Counted from the stretch's first letter, positions 26,152-36,487 are shown. The stretch is DNA of 64,000 bases from Fibrisoma montanum (GCF_003583365.1 NZ_QXED01000003.1:248001-312000); one strand, 5' to 3'. Notes: generated from the letters alone by a model not told the origin. Numbers and translations are program-made.

Positions 26152-27531
26152 TTAGTAGCTTGGGTTCTGATCCAGATTCGGGTTCAGGTCCAGTTCGCGG
26201 GAGGGTATCGGCCAGAGAATACGGGCGCGGTTGGCTTCGGTCAGGTTGGCTACCGTGCCAACGGCCTTGTTCCAGCGGACGAGATCATACCAGCGGTGCG
26301 GCTCAAACGCCAGTTCCAGAAAGCGCTCATCTTCAATGGCCTGCTTTACCTGCGCCTGCGAGGTGGCCGTAGTCGGTTGCAGGCCCGCCCGCGTCCGAAT
26401 CTGGTTCAGGAACGGAATCGCCTCGGCGGTGCGACCGAGTTCGTTGAGGCATTCAGCACGGAGCAGGATGATATCGGCCAGTCGCAGGTACACGATATTG
26501 GTGGTCTGATTGCCCCGGATGTTGGTCGTGGGCGGAGCAGCCTCATATTTCCGGATGTAGCGGTTGTTGTTATGCGTGCCTAAACTTACCGCAGCGCGGA
26601 GGTCGCCGGTGCTGGCCTGAAACGCGTTGATAATCTTCGTTTCGGGACGCATCCGGAAGCCTGCGCCGGAAAAGGGAACCGTTTCGTTGTCGAGGTCGTG
26701 GCCTTCGGTCGAACGGTTGGGCCGGAACGATGCTTCGAAGATGGTTTCGGTCGTGTTCTGACTACCTACGGCAAAAATACTCGCGAAGTTGGCGCCCGGT
26801 ACGAGCCGGTACTGGGCGTCGGCCATTACTTTCTCACACTCGGCCAGGGCCAGGGCGTAGTCGCCCTGGGCATTTCGCTGCAGGTACACTTTGGCCAGCC
26901 AGGCACGGGCCGAGCCTTTTGCAGGCCGGGCGCGGTTGTTGCCCGGATGCGCAGCGGGTAAGAGTTTTTCCGCTTCCTGTAAGTCCTTAATAATTTGGGC
27001 GTACACCTCAGCTACTTCGCTGCGCTTCAACTGAAAATCCTGAGTAGCTGATTTCGACGGCTGAAGGGGCAGCGGAATTTTACCCCAGAGCCTCGTCAGC
27101 TGAAAAAACGCCCAGCTCCGGATGAAGTACGCTTCGCCCAGCACCCGGTCTTTCTGCAGGGCCGGATCGTTGATGTTTGGGACGTTGGCCAGTACGTCGT
27201 TGGCTCCGTGAACAGCCGCGTACACATCGCGCCAGTGGTCGAGAACATTGCCGTGTACCGGCGTCGCGACAAAGCTTTCGTGGCGGGTGAAATTGCCGCC
27301 ACTGTTCGCGCGGGCATCATCGGCCAATACGAGCGGCACGATGATAAAATTCTGGGTCATGGAGTTCTGCATGGAGTTGTAGGCGTTCATCAGCCCGGCC
27401 TCCGCGTCACCCGCTGTTTTCCAGAAATTTTCGGCAACAATAGAACTAGGTGGCGTCAGTTCGAGCATATCCCCGCAGGACGAAAGGCTCAGCAGCGCCG
27501 ACAGTACAGTAAGTTTATGAATGGTTTTCAT
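26152..27531 (-). CDS. susD: SusD/RagB family nutrient-binding lipoprotein
   Basis: 459 residues. N-terminal lipoprotein signal (LSALLSLSSCGDML), then SusD features: NFWKTAGDAEAGLMNAYNSM, GEAYFIRSWAFFQLTRLWGKIPL, RPAKGSARAWLAKVYLQ and the C-terminal LAFEPHRWYDLVRWNKA ... ILWPIPSRELDLNPNLDQNPSY. It sits on the cell surface and caps the SusC channel to deliver ligand. It lies 15 bp after susC. Confidence 0.96.
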   Translation of the reverse strand: MKTIHKLTVLSALLSLSSCGDMLELTPPSSIVAENFWKTAGDAEAGLMNAYNSMQNSMTQNFIIVPLVLADDARANSGGNFTRHESFVATPVHGNVLDHWRDVYAAVHGANDVLANVPNINDPALQKDRVLGEAYFIRSWAFFQLTRLWGKIPLPLQPSKSATQDFQLKRSEVAEVYAQIIKDLQEAEKLLPAAHPGNNRARPAKGSARAWLAKVYLQRNAQGDYALALAECEKVMADAQYRLVPGANFASIFAVGSQNTTETIFEASFRPNRSTEGHDLDNETVPFSGAGFRMRPETKIINAFQASTGDLRAAVSLGTHNNNRYIRKYEAAPPTTNIRGNQTTNIVYLRLADIILLRAECLNELGRTAEAIPFLNQIRTRAGLQPTTATSQAQVKQAIEDERFLELAFEPHRWYDLVRWNKAVGTVANLTEANRARILWPIPSRELDLNPNLDQNPSY

Positions 27532-27545
27532 GGTTTAGATCGAAG

Positions 27546-30500
27546 TTAAAAGCCTACACTTAAGCCGACCGTAACCACCCGTGCCTGAGGCTGGGTGAGG
27601 TAATCAACCCCCAACGATGGAATGCGCCCTCCGCCGGTATTCTGGCTCTCGGGGTCAAATCCGCTGTACCTGGTCAGCGTAATCAGGTTTTGCCCACTGA
27701 CATACACGCGGGCACCGCTCAGGCCGATTCGCTGAATCAGCGGCTGTGGCAGATTGTAGCTCAGTGTGATGTTGCGGAAACGCAGGAAGGAACCGTCTTC
27801 GAGGTAGCGGTCGGACACGTCGGTTGGCGAAGCCCCGCTGACCGACGACGAGCCGTATAGCGCTTTGGGAACATCGGTGATGTCGCCCGGTTTCCGCCAG
27901 CGACGCAGCACTTCGGTGCTCTGGTTCAGGTCCTCAATCATGCCGGTAAGCACCCCCCGCGTCATGTTGTAGATGTCGTTGCCGTACGACCAGTTGACTA
28001 CCGCGCTCAACTCAAACCCTTTGTAGCTGAAGGTATTGGTAATCCCCCCGATGTGAACGGGCAGTGCATTGCCGATGATCACCCGGTCGGCATCCCTTGA
28101 AATAAATCCGTCGTTGTTAACGTCCAGAAACGCGGCTTCTCCTCCGCGTACCCCCCGTTCGTAGAGGTCAGTGGTGCGGTTTTCGGGGTCGGAAATGCGT
28201 GGTACATCCTCGTCGCTGGCGTACACGCCGAGGTAGCGGTAGCCGTAGAAATTACCCACCGACTGCCCGATGCGGTAAATGCTGTACGGTCCCTCCACTC
28301 CGTAGGCATCGGGCAGTTTGAAGATGAAATCAGAACCAAGGGCACCGTTGTTTGGCAGGAACGTGATCCGGTTGCGGTTGAAGGAGATGTTGAAGTTGGT
28401 AGTCCATTTAAACGCCCCGTTCACGTTGACCGTGTTGAGGGTAAACTCCAGCCCCCGGTTGTCCATCGTGCCGATGTTGGCATTGGCGATACCCCCGAAG
28501 CCCGACGTAAAGGGTAGCTGCCGCTCGAAAATCAGATCGCGGGTCCGTTTCAGGTACGCTTCGGCGGTGAATCCAATTCGGTTGTTCAGGATAGACACGT
28601 CAAGCCCGACGTTGGCGGCTGCCGTTGACTCCCAGCCCAGTTCGGGATTCGAAATGTTCTGCTGCCCAATGCCGGGGTTGCCGTCGTAGTTGCGGCCGGT
28701 TCCGTACAGGGCCAGCGCCGGGTAGTTACCGCCCAGCCCTTCCTGATTGCCCGTAACGCCATAGCCGGCCCGTAGCTTCAGGTCGCTGATGAGCCGGTTA
28801 TTTTTCAAAAACTCCTCTTCCGAGATCCGCCAGCCTGCCGACAGCGCCGGAAAAACGCCGTACCGCTTGTTGGCCCCGAACCGGCTCGATCCATCAACCC
28901 GGAAACTGGCGTCGGCCAGGTACTTGTCTTTGTAGTTGTAGCTGGCCCGCCCGAAATACGACAGCAGGGCCCATTCAGAAATGGAGTGCTGTGGGATGTA
29001 CGGATCAGCGATGGCGATGGTCCTGATGATATTCGACCCCGCCGTTTGCCCGCCGGCCTGCAGGAAATTGGACTGGGACTTCTGCACCCCAAAACCGGCC
29101 AGCACCGACAAATTATGCGCGCCGAACTGCTGTCGGTAGGTCAGGGTGTTGTCGCTCAGCCAGGTAAACTGATCGCTGTCAACCGCCAGGGCTTCGGCGC
29201 GGTTCTGACGGGCAATCACGTAGCTGGGTACAAACCGCTCCTGCCGGTCGTCGAGGAAGTCGATACCGAAGGTGGTGCGGAAGGTCAGGTTTTTCAGGAT
29301 CTGATAGTCGGCGAACAGGTTAGAAATGACACGCTTCTGATTACTCTGAGCCAGAATATCGTTCGCGAGCATGACCGGGTTTTCGTTCAGCAGCGGATCA
29401 AGCGGGTAGGTACCGTCCGGGTTGCGAACGGGCAGGTTCGGGTTGCGGGTGAGCGCATTGCCGAGAATCGAAAAGCCGCTGAAATCGTTGGCCACCCGGT
29501 TCTGCAAGGCATTGCTGAGCAGGGTGCTGGTGCCGAATTTTAGCTTGTCGGTCGCCTGGTAATCAAGGTTTACGCGCAGGTTGTACCGTTTGTAGTCCTG
29601 ACCGATGATGGTTCCCTGCTGGCGGAAATAGCCCAGCGACACAAAGGTACTGGTCCGCTCAGTGCCCCCCGCTACGGATAGGTTGTAGTTACTGATGGGC
29701 GCCGACCGGAAGATTTCATTCTGCCAGTCGGTATTGATTCCCGTTGGCTGAACCTGGTTGAATGGCGTTTCGGTCAGCGGATTGCGACCCCGGTTGGTCA
29801 GCGATTCGCGCAGGAGTTCAACGAACTGGTCGCCGTTGAGCAGATCGAGCCGGTTGGCCACGCGCTGCACACCCGAATAGGCGTCGAAGCTGAAGCGGGG
29901 TTTGCCTGCTTTGCCGCGTTTCGTGGTAATCAGAACAACGCCGTTGCTCCCCCGGGCTCCGTAGATAGCGGCCGCGGCCGCATCTTTCAGGATATCGATA
30001 CTTTCAATATCGTTCGGGTTCAGGTCGGCCAGTGCGGACTGTCGCTGTCCGCCCGCATCGAGCACGGTGCCGCCAAAGTTGTTGAGCGGTACGCCATCGA
30101 CTACGTACAGCGGCCGCGTTTCGCCCAGCAGCGAAGCCGTTCCGCGAATGCGGATGAAAATTTCCCCGGCCGGGGTTCCCGAGTTCTGCACGACCTGTAC
30201 GCCGGCGGCTTTTCCCTGCAGCAGCGCATCCGGACTGGTAACGGGCTGGTTTTGTAAATCTTTACTTTTCAGCGAGGTGATGGCACTGGTCAGGTCGCGC
30301 TGCTGCTGGGTACCATAGCCGACCACCACCACCTCGTTCAGGGCGCGGTTGTCGGGGGTCAGAACCGGATTGATGGTGGACTGATTGCCGACACTGACCT
30401 CCTGGGGTGCGTAGCCAACGAACGAGAAAACCAGCGTTACGTTTCCTTCGGGTACACTCAGGACGTAGCGGCCTTCGGCGTTGGTGGTGGTGCCACGCGA

Positions 30501-30959
30501 AGTCCCTTTAATGGTGACGCTGACGCCCGGCAACGGCTGATCATTGTCAGTCGATTTCACCAGGCCTGTTATCCGTCGATCCTGAACGGGGGCATCAGGG
30601 GCCGCTGGTGCTGTTTTTTCGCGCAGAATATACAGTCGGCTGCCAATCAGCTCGTACGTCAGACTCAGGGGCGTGAGCAGTGCATCGAGTGCCGACGGGA
30701 CGTCGCTGGCCACAACGGGGGTTACCAGCGGTTTGCCGTCCAGCAGGCGACTATCGTAGCCAAAACGGACTTTATGCCGGGTTTCAAGGTCTTTCAGCGC
30801 CTGCCGCAGGGGTATGGCGCGGCCTGGTGCCGTATCCCGGCTGGTCTGATGGGCGTTTCTGGCCAGCAGCGGCTGGGCCTGAGCCGACGCCAGCCCCCCC
30901 GCCAACCAGGTCCAGCTGATCGCCGAACAAAGAAAAATTACTCGTAGATGCGTGTTCAT
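27546..30959 (-). CDS. susC: SusC/RagA family TonB-linked outer membrane receptor
   Basis: 1137 residues. Signal peptide; an STN domain (about 50-115: RQALKDLETRHKVRFGYDSR...), which marks control by a FecR/sigma pair; a carboxypeptidase-regulatory-like domain (ITGLVKSTDNDQPLPGVSV...); a TonB-box region LNEVVVVGYG; a plug (LQGKAAGVQVVQNSGTP, DIESIDILKDAAAAAIYGARGSNGVVLITTK); a 22-strand barrel ending VVTVGLSVGF. It imports a ligand presented by SusD using TonB energy. Confidence 0.97.
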   Translation of the reverse strand: MNTHLRVIFLCSAISWTWLAGGLASAQAQPLLARNAHQTSRDTAPGRAIPLRQALKDLETRHKVRFGYDSRLLDGKPLVTPVVASDVPSALDALLTPLSLTYELIGSRLYILREKTAPAAPDAPVQDRRITGLVKSTDNDQPLPGVSVTIKGTSRGTTTNAEGRYVLSVPEGNVTLVFSFVGYAPQEVSVGNQSTINPVLTPDNRALNEVVVVGYGTQQQRDLTSAITSLKSKDLQNQPVTSPDALLQGKAAGVQVVQNSGTPAGEIFIRIRGTASLLGETRPLYVVDGVPLNNFGGTVLDAGGQRQSALADLNPNDIESIDILKDAAAAAIYGARGSNGVVLITTKRGKAGKPRFSFDAYSGVQRVANRLDLLNGDQFVELLRESLTNRGRNPLTETPFNQVQPTGINTDWQNEIFRSAPISNYNLSVAGGTERTSTFVSLGYFRQQGTIIGQDYKRYNLRVNLDYQATDKLKFGTSTLLSNALQNRVANDFSGFSILGNALTRNPNLPVRNPDGTYPLDPLLNENPVMLANDILAQSNQKRVISNLFADYQILKNLTFRTTFGIDFLDDRQERFVPSYVIARQNRAEALAVDSDQFTWLSDNTLTYRQQFGAHNLSVLAGFGVQKSQSNFLQAGGQTAGSNIIRTIAIADPYIPQHSISEWALLSYFGRASYNYKDKYLADASFRVDGSSRFGANKRYGVFPALSAGWRISEEEFLKNNRLISDLKLRAGYGVTGNQEGLGGNYPALALYGTGRNYDGNPGIGQQNISNPELGWESTAAANVGLDVSILNNRIGFTAEAYLKRTRDLIFERQLPFTSGFGGIANANIGTMDNRGLEFTLNTVNVNGAFKWTTNFNISFNRNRITFLPNNGALGSDFIFKLPDAYGVEGPYSIYRIGQSVGNFYGYRYLGVYASDEDVPRISDPENRTTDLYERGVRGGEAAFLDVNNDGFISRDADRVIIGNALPVHIGGITNTFSYKGFELSAVVNWSYGNDIYNMTRGVLTGMIEDLNQSTEVLRRWRKPGDITDVPKALYGSSSVSGASPTDVSDRYLEDGSFLRFRNITLSYNLPQPLIQRIGLSGARVYVSGQNLITLTRYSGFDPESQNTGGGRIPSLGVDYLTQPQARVVTVGLSVGF

Positions 30960-30971
30960 ACAGGTCTCAGA

Positions 30972-32078
30972 TTAGGGTTTGGATACGTGGGCAGAGTGAA
31001 TCAGCAGGGTTTTCTCCTGACGGGTAATGGTGAGGGAAAAGGCTTTTTCCAGCGACGACAGCAGCACATCCAGGCTGGGATCGGGCACGGTGGCCGTCAG
31101 CCGGCGACGACCCAGGGCGGGATCGGCAAACTGGACGCGGTAGCCGTAATTGTTTTCGATCAGCTGGGCAATGTCCGACAGCGGGGTTTCATCGAAAACC
31201 AGTTCATCAGCCGTCCAGGCGGAGTGGCCTTCGGGTTCGATGCGGCTGCGCAGCGTAATGGCCTGGCGGTTGTTTACCTCCACCAGATCCCCCGGTTGCA
31301 GATCGAGGGTGCGCTGCGCTACGTTCAGGCGAATCTTACCTTCGTTCAGGACTACCTTTACTTTGCGGTTACGGGTCGATACGTCGAAGGTCGTGCCCAG
31401 CACCTCCACCGCTACGTTGGCGGCCCGCACGATGAATTTGATCCGTTTGCCGTCGTGCTGCTGTTTCTGCACCTGAAAAAACGCTTCGCCGGTCAGAATC
31501 ACCTCCCTATTGCCCGGCGACCAGTCGGAGGCCAGCGCCAGTTCCGAATTGGCGTTGAGCCTGACCACCGAGCCATCGGGTAAGGTTACCGTCCGCCGTT
31601 CGCCGAATCCCGTCCGGTACGACAGCGGCCCCGCGTTGGCGGTCGTATCCTCCAGCGCCGGCAGTTGGGGGGCCGGTTGGGCCGCGTTCGTCGTCCGGCT
31701 GGCAACCGTGGCCGGGTCTGTCTGCTGCCGGAGGTACGACCAGCCGCTCAGCAGCCCCATCACCAGGGTGAGTGTAGCGGCTGCCTGCCAAAGCCAGGGC
31801 CGACGCCAGAGCGGACGAACCCCGGCAACGGGCGTACCGAGTTTATCCTGCAACTGCCGGATCTCAGCGTCGATCTGATCGGGGGTCAATCCGCGGGGAT
31901 GATACGCGCCCAGCGCCTTCAGGATGCGGGTCGCTTCGGCGACATCGTGTTGCCGATCGGGGTTTCGGGCCACCCAGTCGGTCCAGAAGCGAACCGCTTC
32001 GGAATCGCTGCCGTCGACAAACGCCCGAAACGAGGGGTTGTCGACCAAATCAAGGGGAGTAAAGCCGTCGGATTCCAT
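30972..32078 (-). CDS. FecR family anti-sigma factor
   Basis: 368 residues. Cytoplasmic N-terminus (FRAFVDGSDSEAVRFWTDWVARNPD), one membrane helix (about 91-108, LWQAAATLTLVMGLLSGW), then the FecR domain (TLPDGSVVRLNANSELAL, REVILTGEAFFQVQKQ, FIVRAANVAVEVLGTTFDV) and the C-terminal secretin/TonB-like region that contacts the SusC STN domain. It should hold the adjacent sigma factor inactive until ligand is sensed. Confidence 0.95.
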   Translation of the reverse strand: MESDGFTPLDLVDNPSFRAFVDGSDSEAVRFWTDWVARNPDRQHDVAEATRILKALGAYHPRGLTPDQIDAEIRQLQDKLGTPVAGVRPLWRRPWLWQAAATLTLVMGLLSGWSYLRQQTDPATVASRTTNAAQPAPQLPALEDTTANAGPLSYRTGFGERRTVTLPDGSVVRLNANSELALASDWSPGNREVILTGEAFFQVQKQQHDGKRIKFIVRAANVAVEVLGTTFDVSTRNRKVKVVLNEGKIRLNVAQRTLDLQPGDLVEVNNRQAITLRSRIEPEGHSAWTADELVFDETPLSDIAQLIENNYGYRVQFADPALGRRRLTATVPDPSLDVLLSSLEKAFSLTITRQEKTLLIHSAHVSKP

Positions 32079-32135
32079 GCCATTTTTTCGACAAGACGAA
32101 ATCCAACGAGACTTTTACCGGGTTTTTGACATTTT

Positions 32136-32723
32136 TTATTGAATAAATACTGAAGCCAGCAGCCCGCCCGCCAGTCGGAGCAACCAGGCAGGGGGCAACT
32201 GCTGCCGCAGCGCGTTGAGGCCTTCGTGAACGAGGTTGTACACCGTTCGCTCCCGGACGCCCATCACCTGCGCCATATCGGCGTAGTCCATTTCCTGAAA
32301 AAAGCGAAGAAATACCGCTTCCCGCTGCCGGCGCGTCAGGCCGTTGAGCGCGTTTGCCAGCAGGTTCGACCGTTCGGTTCGGGTAGCTTCCTGAATGAGA
32401 AAGTCTTCGGGCGAAAACACGAAGTCGGGCTGCAAAGCCATTTCATTGGAACCCGCCCAGAACACCGTCGGCACAAACCGGTTTTGCTGCCGCTGGTGGT
32501 CAATGATGCGGTTGCGGAACGTAACGAGCAGGTAGGCTTTTACCGATTGAATGGCTGCCCAGTCGGCGGCATGGTTCCAGTACGCCAGAAACGTTTCCTG
32601 GATGCAGTCTTTTGTGGTATCCTCGTCGCCGTTGGTCAGCTTCAGGCCGTAGTCATACAGCATGTTGTAATGCTGCCGCATCACTATGGCAAGCTGGACT
32701 TCGGGCGCTGGGAGAGTTGACAC
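32136..32723 (-). CDS. ECF-type RNA polymerase sigma factor
   Basis: 195 residues with sigma-70 region 2 (YDYGLKLTNGDEDTTKDCIQETFLAYW) and region 4 (LNGLTRRQREAVFLRFFQEMDYADMAQVMGVRERTVYNLVHEGLNALR). First gene of the FecR-SusC-SusD operon; expected to activate it upon a signal relayed by SusC and FecR. Confidence 0.95.
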   Translation of the reverse strand: MSTLPAPEVQLAIVMRQHYNMLYDYGLKLTNGDEDTTKDCIQETFLAYWNHAADWAAIQSVKAYLLVTFRNRIIDHQRQQNRFVPTVFWAGSNEMALQPDFVFSPEDFLIQEATRTERSNLLANALNGLTRRQREAVFLRFFQEMDYADMAQVMGVRERTVYNLVHEGLNALRQQLPPAWLLRLAGGLLASVFIQ

Positions 32724-32871
32724 TAGGCAAGTAAGACAAAACGTGCAATTTTATCCCTTAAAGATTATATTGACCCTTATCTCCTGCTTTCGGCCGGCAA
32801 AACTTTACGGGACACCCGCCCAGTCAGGCGACGGCGGGGTTTTCGCAGGGAGCGAACGACTGCCGTTTCCC

Positions 32872-34554
32872 TTACAGCAGGGTATCAAACTCCGGGGTAA
32901 GCCGTTTATCAAGCCCATACGTATCCTCCCGGAAATTCAGCCGCCCGGTTTCGTCCTCAAACGCCGTCTGATAAAAGATATACACGGGCAGTTTTTCCTC
33001 CAGCCGCACGACCTGCCGCCGGTTGTTGGTCATCATCTCTTTCACGGTTTGTCGGTCAAACTGCGGAAACAGCCAATCGGCCATCCAGGCCGGGTCTTCC
33101 ACCCGGACGCACCCATGACTGAACGCCCGGTGGGTCCGCTCAAAAAGCTGGTCGGCGGGGGTGTCGTGCAGGTACACGGCGAATTCGTTCGGAAACATGA
33201 ACTTAACCAGCCCCAGGGCGTTCCAGGGGCCGGGCTTCTGCCGGATCCGGTACGCATCGAGGTTGTTCCAGTTTACCCGGCTGCGGCTCACGACCCGGGC
33301 GTCGGGCCCCCAGCCATCGAGAATTTCGTAGTGGTGGCGACGCAGGTAGCTGCGGCTTTTTCTGATGGCAGGCCACAATTCGTTCGTTGCGATGCTGTTC
33401 GGTACGTTCCAGTACGGCGAGAATTCGGCGTATTCGATCACGTCGCTGAAAATCGGCGTTGCGTTCATGGCCGTCCCGACCACGACCTTCATCTGCCGGA
33501 TGGTCTGGCCACCGGCTACGATGTGAAGGTGGTAAGCCGGAATATTAACCAGCACGTACCGGTCTGGCATCTCGCCGGTCGAGAACCACCGGATCCGGTC
33601 GAGGTTAAGCATGATCTGTTTCAGCCGGGTTTCGACCGGCACATTCATGGCCGCGATCATCCGGTCGGTTATGGCCGGTTCGACCGTCAGGCCATTCCGG
33701 GTCTGGTAGCGGTTTACGGCCGCCAGCAACGTTGAATCATACACCGCCGGACGCTCCCACTGGTCGGGGGCCGGGTCGAGGTCGCCGGTTTGGTGAAGCC
33801 GGTTCCGGATCGCGATCACCCGCCGGCCCGAATCGCCGGGCATGACCGGCTTACCCGCGTCAATGGGTGTCCAGCCGCCCTGATCCAGGATGGCCCGGTA
33901 CGTTTTCAGGTGCTTCTGCAGTTTTGCGTACTGCCCGAAGCGGGGCCGAAACGCGTCCAGCGACGATGCGACCTGCCCCGTAACGGCCTGCTGAAGATGG
34001 GTGTACAACGTATCGGGTTTTGCGGGCCTGATGTGCCAGGAAGCCGACAGCTTACCGGGCTTTACCTTGCCGGTAGCAATCATATCCGCCAGTTTGAGGT
34101 ACGTAGCCGACAGCAGCACATCCAGCCGGGCGCCGGTTTCGGCATCGGCTTCCTGACCGGTTACGGCATCGATCAGCCGGCGCAGTGCCCCGTGCGGAAA
34201 CGCATCGGGATTGAGGCCTTCCTCGTCAAGCCGGTCAATCTGGTCCAGCAGCGCCCCGGCCGTCAGGGGGTTCCAGGCCGGCTTAAAAGCCTGGCCGCTG
34301 TAGAAGGCAAACAGATCGCGGGCCACCCGGGGCTCATTGATCCTCGGAACATCAATGGCCAGGGTGGTCGAATCCACCCACGACCGGATTAGTTGCGCGG
34401 CTGCTTCGGTTGGGTAGTCGAACCCGTCCTGTACCGGGTCCGTTTCGGTGATTGCGGGGCTGCGGTCGGGGTCTGATTCCGATGGTTCGCCGTGGCGGCA
34501 GGTCGAAACCAGACCCAGCCACAGCACGAGCAGGCAGGTCAGTTGTCGTATCAT
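32872..34554 (-). CDS. L,D-transpeptidase (YcbB/LdtD type)
   Basis: 560 residues with a signal peptide (LTCLLVLWLGLVSTC). An N-terminal scaffold and a peptidoglycan-binding motif (GDSGRRVIAIRNRLHQTGDL...YDSTLLAAVNRYQTRNGL, about 230-300) precede the YkuD catalytic domain (YVLVNIPAYHLHIV ... FSPYWNVPNS ... HRAFSHGCVRVEDPAWMADW) with the catalytic Cys in SHGCVRV. It forms 3-3 cross-links in peptidoglycan or attaches proteins to it. Monocistronic by position. Confidence 0.93.
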   Translation of the reverse strand: MIRQLTCLLVLWLGLVSTCRHGEPSESDPDRSPAITETDPVQDGFDYPTEAAAQLIRSWVDSTTLAIDVPRINEPRVARDLFAFYSGQAFKPAWNPLTAGALLDQIDRLDEEGLNPDAFPHGALRRLIDAVTGQEADAETGARLDVLLSATYLKLADMIATGKVKPGKLSASWHIRPAKPDTLYTHLQQAVTGQVASSLDAFRPRFGQYAKLQKHLKTYRAILDQGGWTPIDAGKPVMPGDSGRRVIAIRNRLHQTGDLDPAPDQWERPAVYDSTLLAAVNRYQTRNGLTVEPAITDRMIAAMNVPVETRLKQIMLNLDRIRWFSTGEMPDRYVLVNIPAYHLHIVAGGQTIRQMKVVVGTAMNATPIFSDVIEYAEFSPYWNVPNSIATNELWPAIRKSRSYLRRHHYEILDGWGPDARVVSRSRVNWNNLDAYRIRQKPGPWNALGLVKFMFPNEFAVYLHDTPADQLFERTHRAFSHGCVRVEDPAWMADWLFPQFDRQTVKEMMTNNRRQVVRLEEKLPVYIFYQTAFEDETGRLNFREDTYGLDKRLTPEFDTLL

Positions 34555-34657
34555 CGCTCGGCGGTTTTGTGTAATCTGTCTATATAAAAACCGGGGAGCG
34601 ACAAAAAAGGTCAGTTACGCCAGTAAATTAATTGAGTTTTTGGTCGACGCGCTCGTC

Positions 34658-36487
34658 TCAGCCTTCCTGAATCGGGTTCGTCACGTCCGTTCGTCGCTCG
34701 CCGATCTGCTGCCGCCACATGGCGTAATAAAGCCCCCGGGCGCTGACCAGTTCCTCGTGCCGCCCCATCTCGACAATCCGGCCTTTTTCCAGGACGCAGA
34801 TGGTGGTTGCGTGCAGAATAGTGGACAGCCGGTGAGCAATCAGGATGGTAATCTGCTCCTGCTGGGTCGACAGCCGGCGCATGGTGGCGGTGATGGCCTC
34901 TTCGGTCAGGGAGTCCAGCGCCGAGGTCGCTTCGTCGAAGATCAGCAGCCGCGGCCGACGAACCAGCGCCCGGGCTATGGCCAGCCGCTGCTTTTCCCCG
35001 CCCGACATTTTCATGCCGCCTTCGCCGATGGGCGTATCCAGACCCAGCCCGGATCGGTCCAGCAGGGTCAGGCAGGCGGCTTTGCGCAGCGCGTCGAGCA
35101 TGTCCTCGTCGGTGGCATCGGGCTGCACCAGCCGCAGGTTATCGCGGATGGTGCCCGAAAACAGGTGGGTGTCCTGCGTAACAAAACCGATTTGCCGGCG
35201 CATCGGGTTGAACCGCAGATCGACCGTAGCGATGTCGTTGTAGTAGATCTGTCCGTCGACGGGCCGGTATAGCCCGACCAGCAGTTTGACCAGGGTTGAT
35301 TTGCCCGATCCCGACGGCCCCACGAACGCCAGCGTATCGCCCAGCCCGGCTTCGAACGATACGCCGTCGAGGGCATTGGGGCCGTCGGGCGAATGGCGAA
35401 ACACGACGTCGGCAAAGCGAATGCGCTCAATGGGGCCTACCTCCTGGGGCGATTCAGGATTTCGCTCGATGGGTTTGCCCATCAGCTCGTCGAAGCTGTG
35501 CAGGCCGGCTTCTACCTCGCGGTAGGCCAGCATAATGTTGCCGATTTCCTGGAGCGGGTTGAAGATGGCGACGGAAATAAACTGCATCGAAATCAGCTCG
35601 CCCGGGCTGAGCACCTTCCGGAAGATCAGCCAGAGCAGCGTAAACAGCACCGACTGTTTCAACAGGTTCAGGGTCGTACTTTGCCAGAACGTCAGGACCC
35701 GCACCCGCCGGACTTTCTGCATCTCCAGCTCGAAGATCCGCCCCGTTTGCCCCCGCAGTCGCCGGATTTCAGGGAAGGTCAGGCCCAGGCTTTTGATGAG
35801 TTCGATGTTGCGCAGGGATTCCGTGATGACGCCCGCCAGCTGGGCCGTTTCGCGGTTGATCCGGCGCTGGGTGGTTTTAATGGCCTGACTGAGCCGCCCC
35901 GTCAGCCCGCCCAGTACCAGCCCCCCGATCAGAAAGACCGGCACCAGCGCCCAGTGCTTGGTGATGGCGTAGAAGATGAGAAACCCCAGCCCCACCACCG
36001 ACGAAAACAGGACGTTGACGAACACGTTGACAAACTTTTCGGTGTCGGTGCGTATTTTCTGCAGAACAGACAGCGTAACCCCGCTGCTCTGTTCGCCGAA
36101 CTGCCCGTAGGAGAGCCGCAGGGTCTGTTTCAGGCCATCGTTGAAGATATCCATGCCAAAGTGCTGGACGACCAGCCGCGTCAGGTAATCGCCCCCGGCT
36201 TTGGCCAGGTTCGACAGCAGGGCTATGCCGAGGGCCAGGCCCAGCAGGCGCAGCACCCCGCGAACCTGTTCGGGTTCCGGTTGAGGCCGGGGGGTAGTGG
36301 CAAACTCATCGATCAGCCGCCCGAAGATGATGGGATCGATGAGCGCCAGCACCTGCGCCGTGCCGATCAGGGACAGGGCACCGGCCGTCAGCCAGCGGTA
36401 CGGTTTGAGATACGTCCAGAGGGTGCGCACAGAGCAGAGCGTGGGGTTTGTCGGGCCCGCTGGTTGATAAACAGGCCGGGAAGGCAA
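34658..36487 (-). CDS. ABC transporter, fused permease and ATPase
   Basis: 609 residues. A six-helix exporter membrane domain (about 25-320) is fused to an ATPase with Walker A GPSGSGKSTLVKLL, Q-loop VTQDTHLFSG, signature KMSGGEKQRLAIARAL, Walker B LLIFDEATSALD and a switch His in LIAHRLS. MsbA/multidrug half-transporter type, presumably a homodimer exporting a lipid or drug; the substrate is unknown. Confidence 0.93.
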   Translation of the reverse strand: MPSRPVYQPAGPTNPTLCSVRTLWTYLKPYRWLTAGALSLIGTAQVLALIDPIIFGRLIDEFATTPRPQPEPEQVRGVLRLLGLALGIALLSNLAKAGGDYLTRLVVQHFGMDIFNDGLKQTLRLSYGQFGEQSSGVTLSVLQKIRTDTEKFVNVFVNVLFSSVVGLGFLIFYAITKHWALVPVFLIGGLVLGGLTGRLSQAIKTTQRRINRETAQLAGVITESLRNIELIKSLGLTFPEIRRLRGQTGRIFELEMQKVRRVRVLTFWQSTTLNLLKQSVLFTLLWLIFRKVLSPGELISMQFISVAIFNPLQEIGNIMLAYREVEAGLHSFDELMGKPIERNPESPQEVGPIERIRFADVVFRHSPDGPNALDGVSFEAGLGDTLAFVGPSGSGKSTLVKLLVGLYRPVDGQIYYNDIATVDLRFNPMRRQIGFVTQDTHLFSGTIRDNLRLVQPDATDEDMLDALRKAACLTLLDRSGLGLDTPIGEGGMKMSGGEKQRLAIARALVRRPRLLIFDEATSALDSLTEEAITATMRRLSTQQEQITILIAHRLSTILHATTICVLEKGRIVEMGRHEELVSARGLYYAMWRQQIGERRTDVTNPIQEG

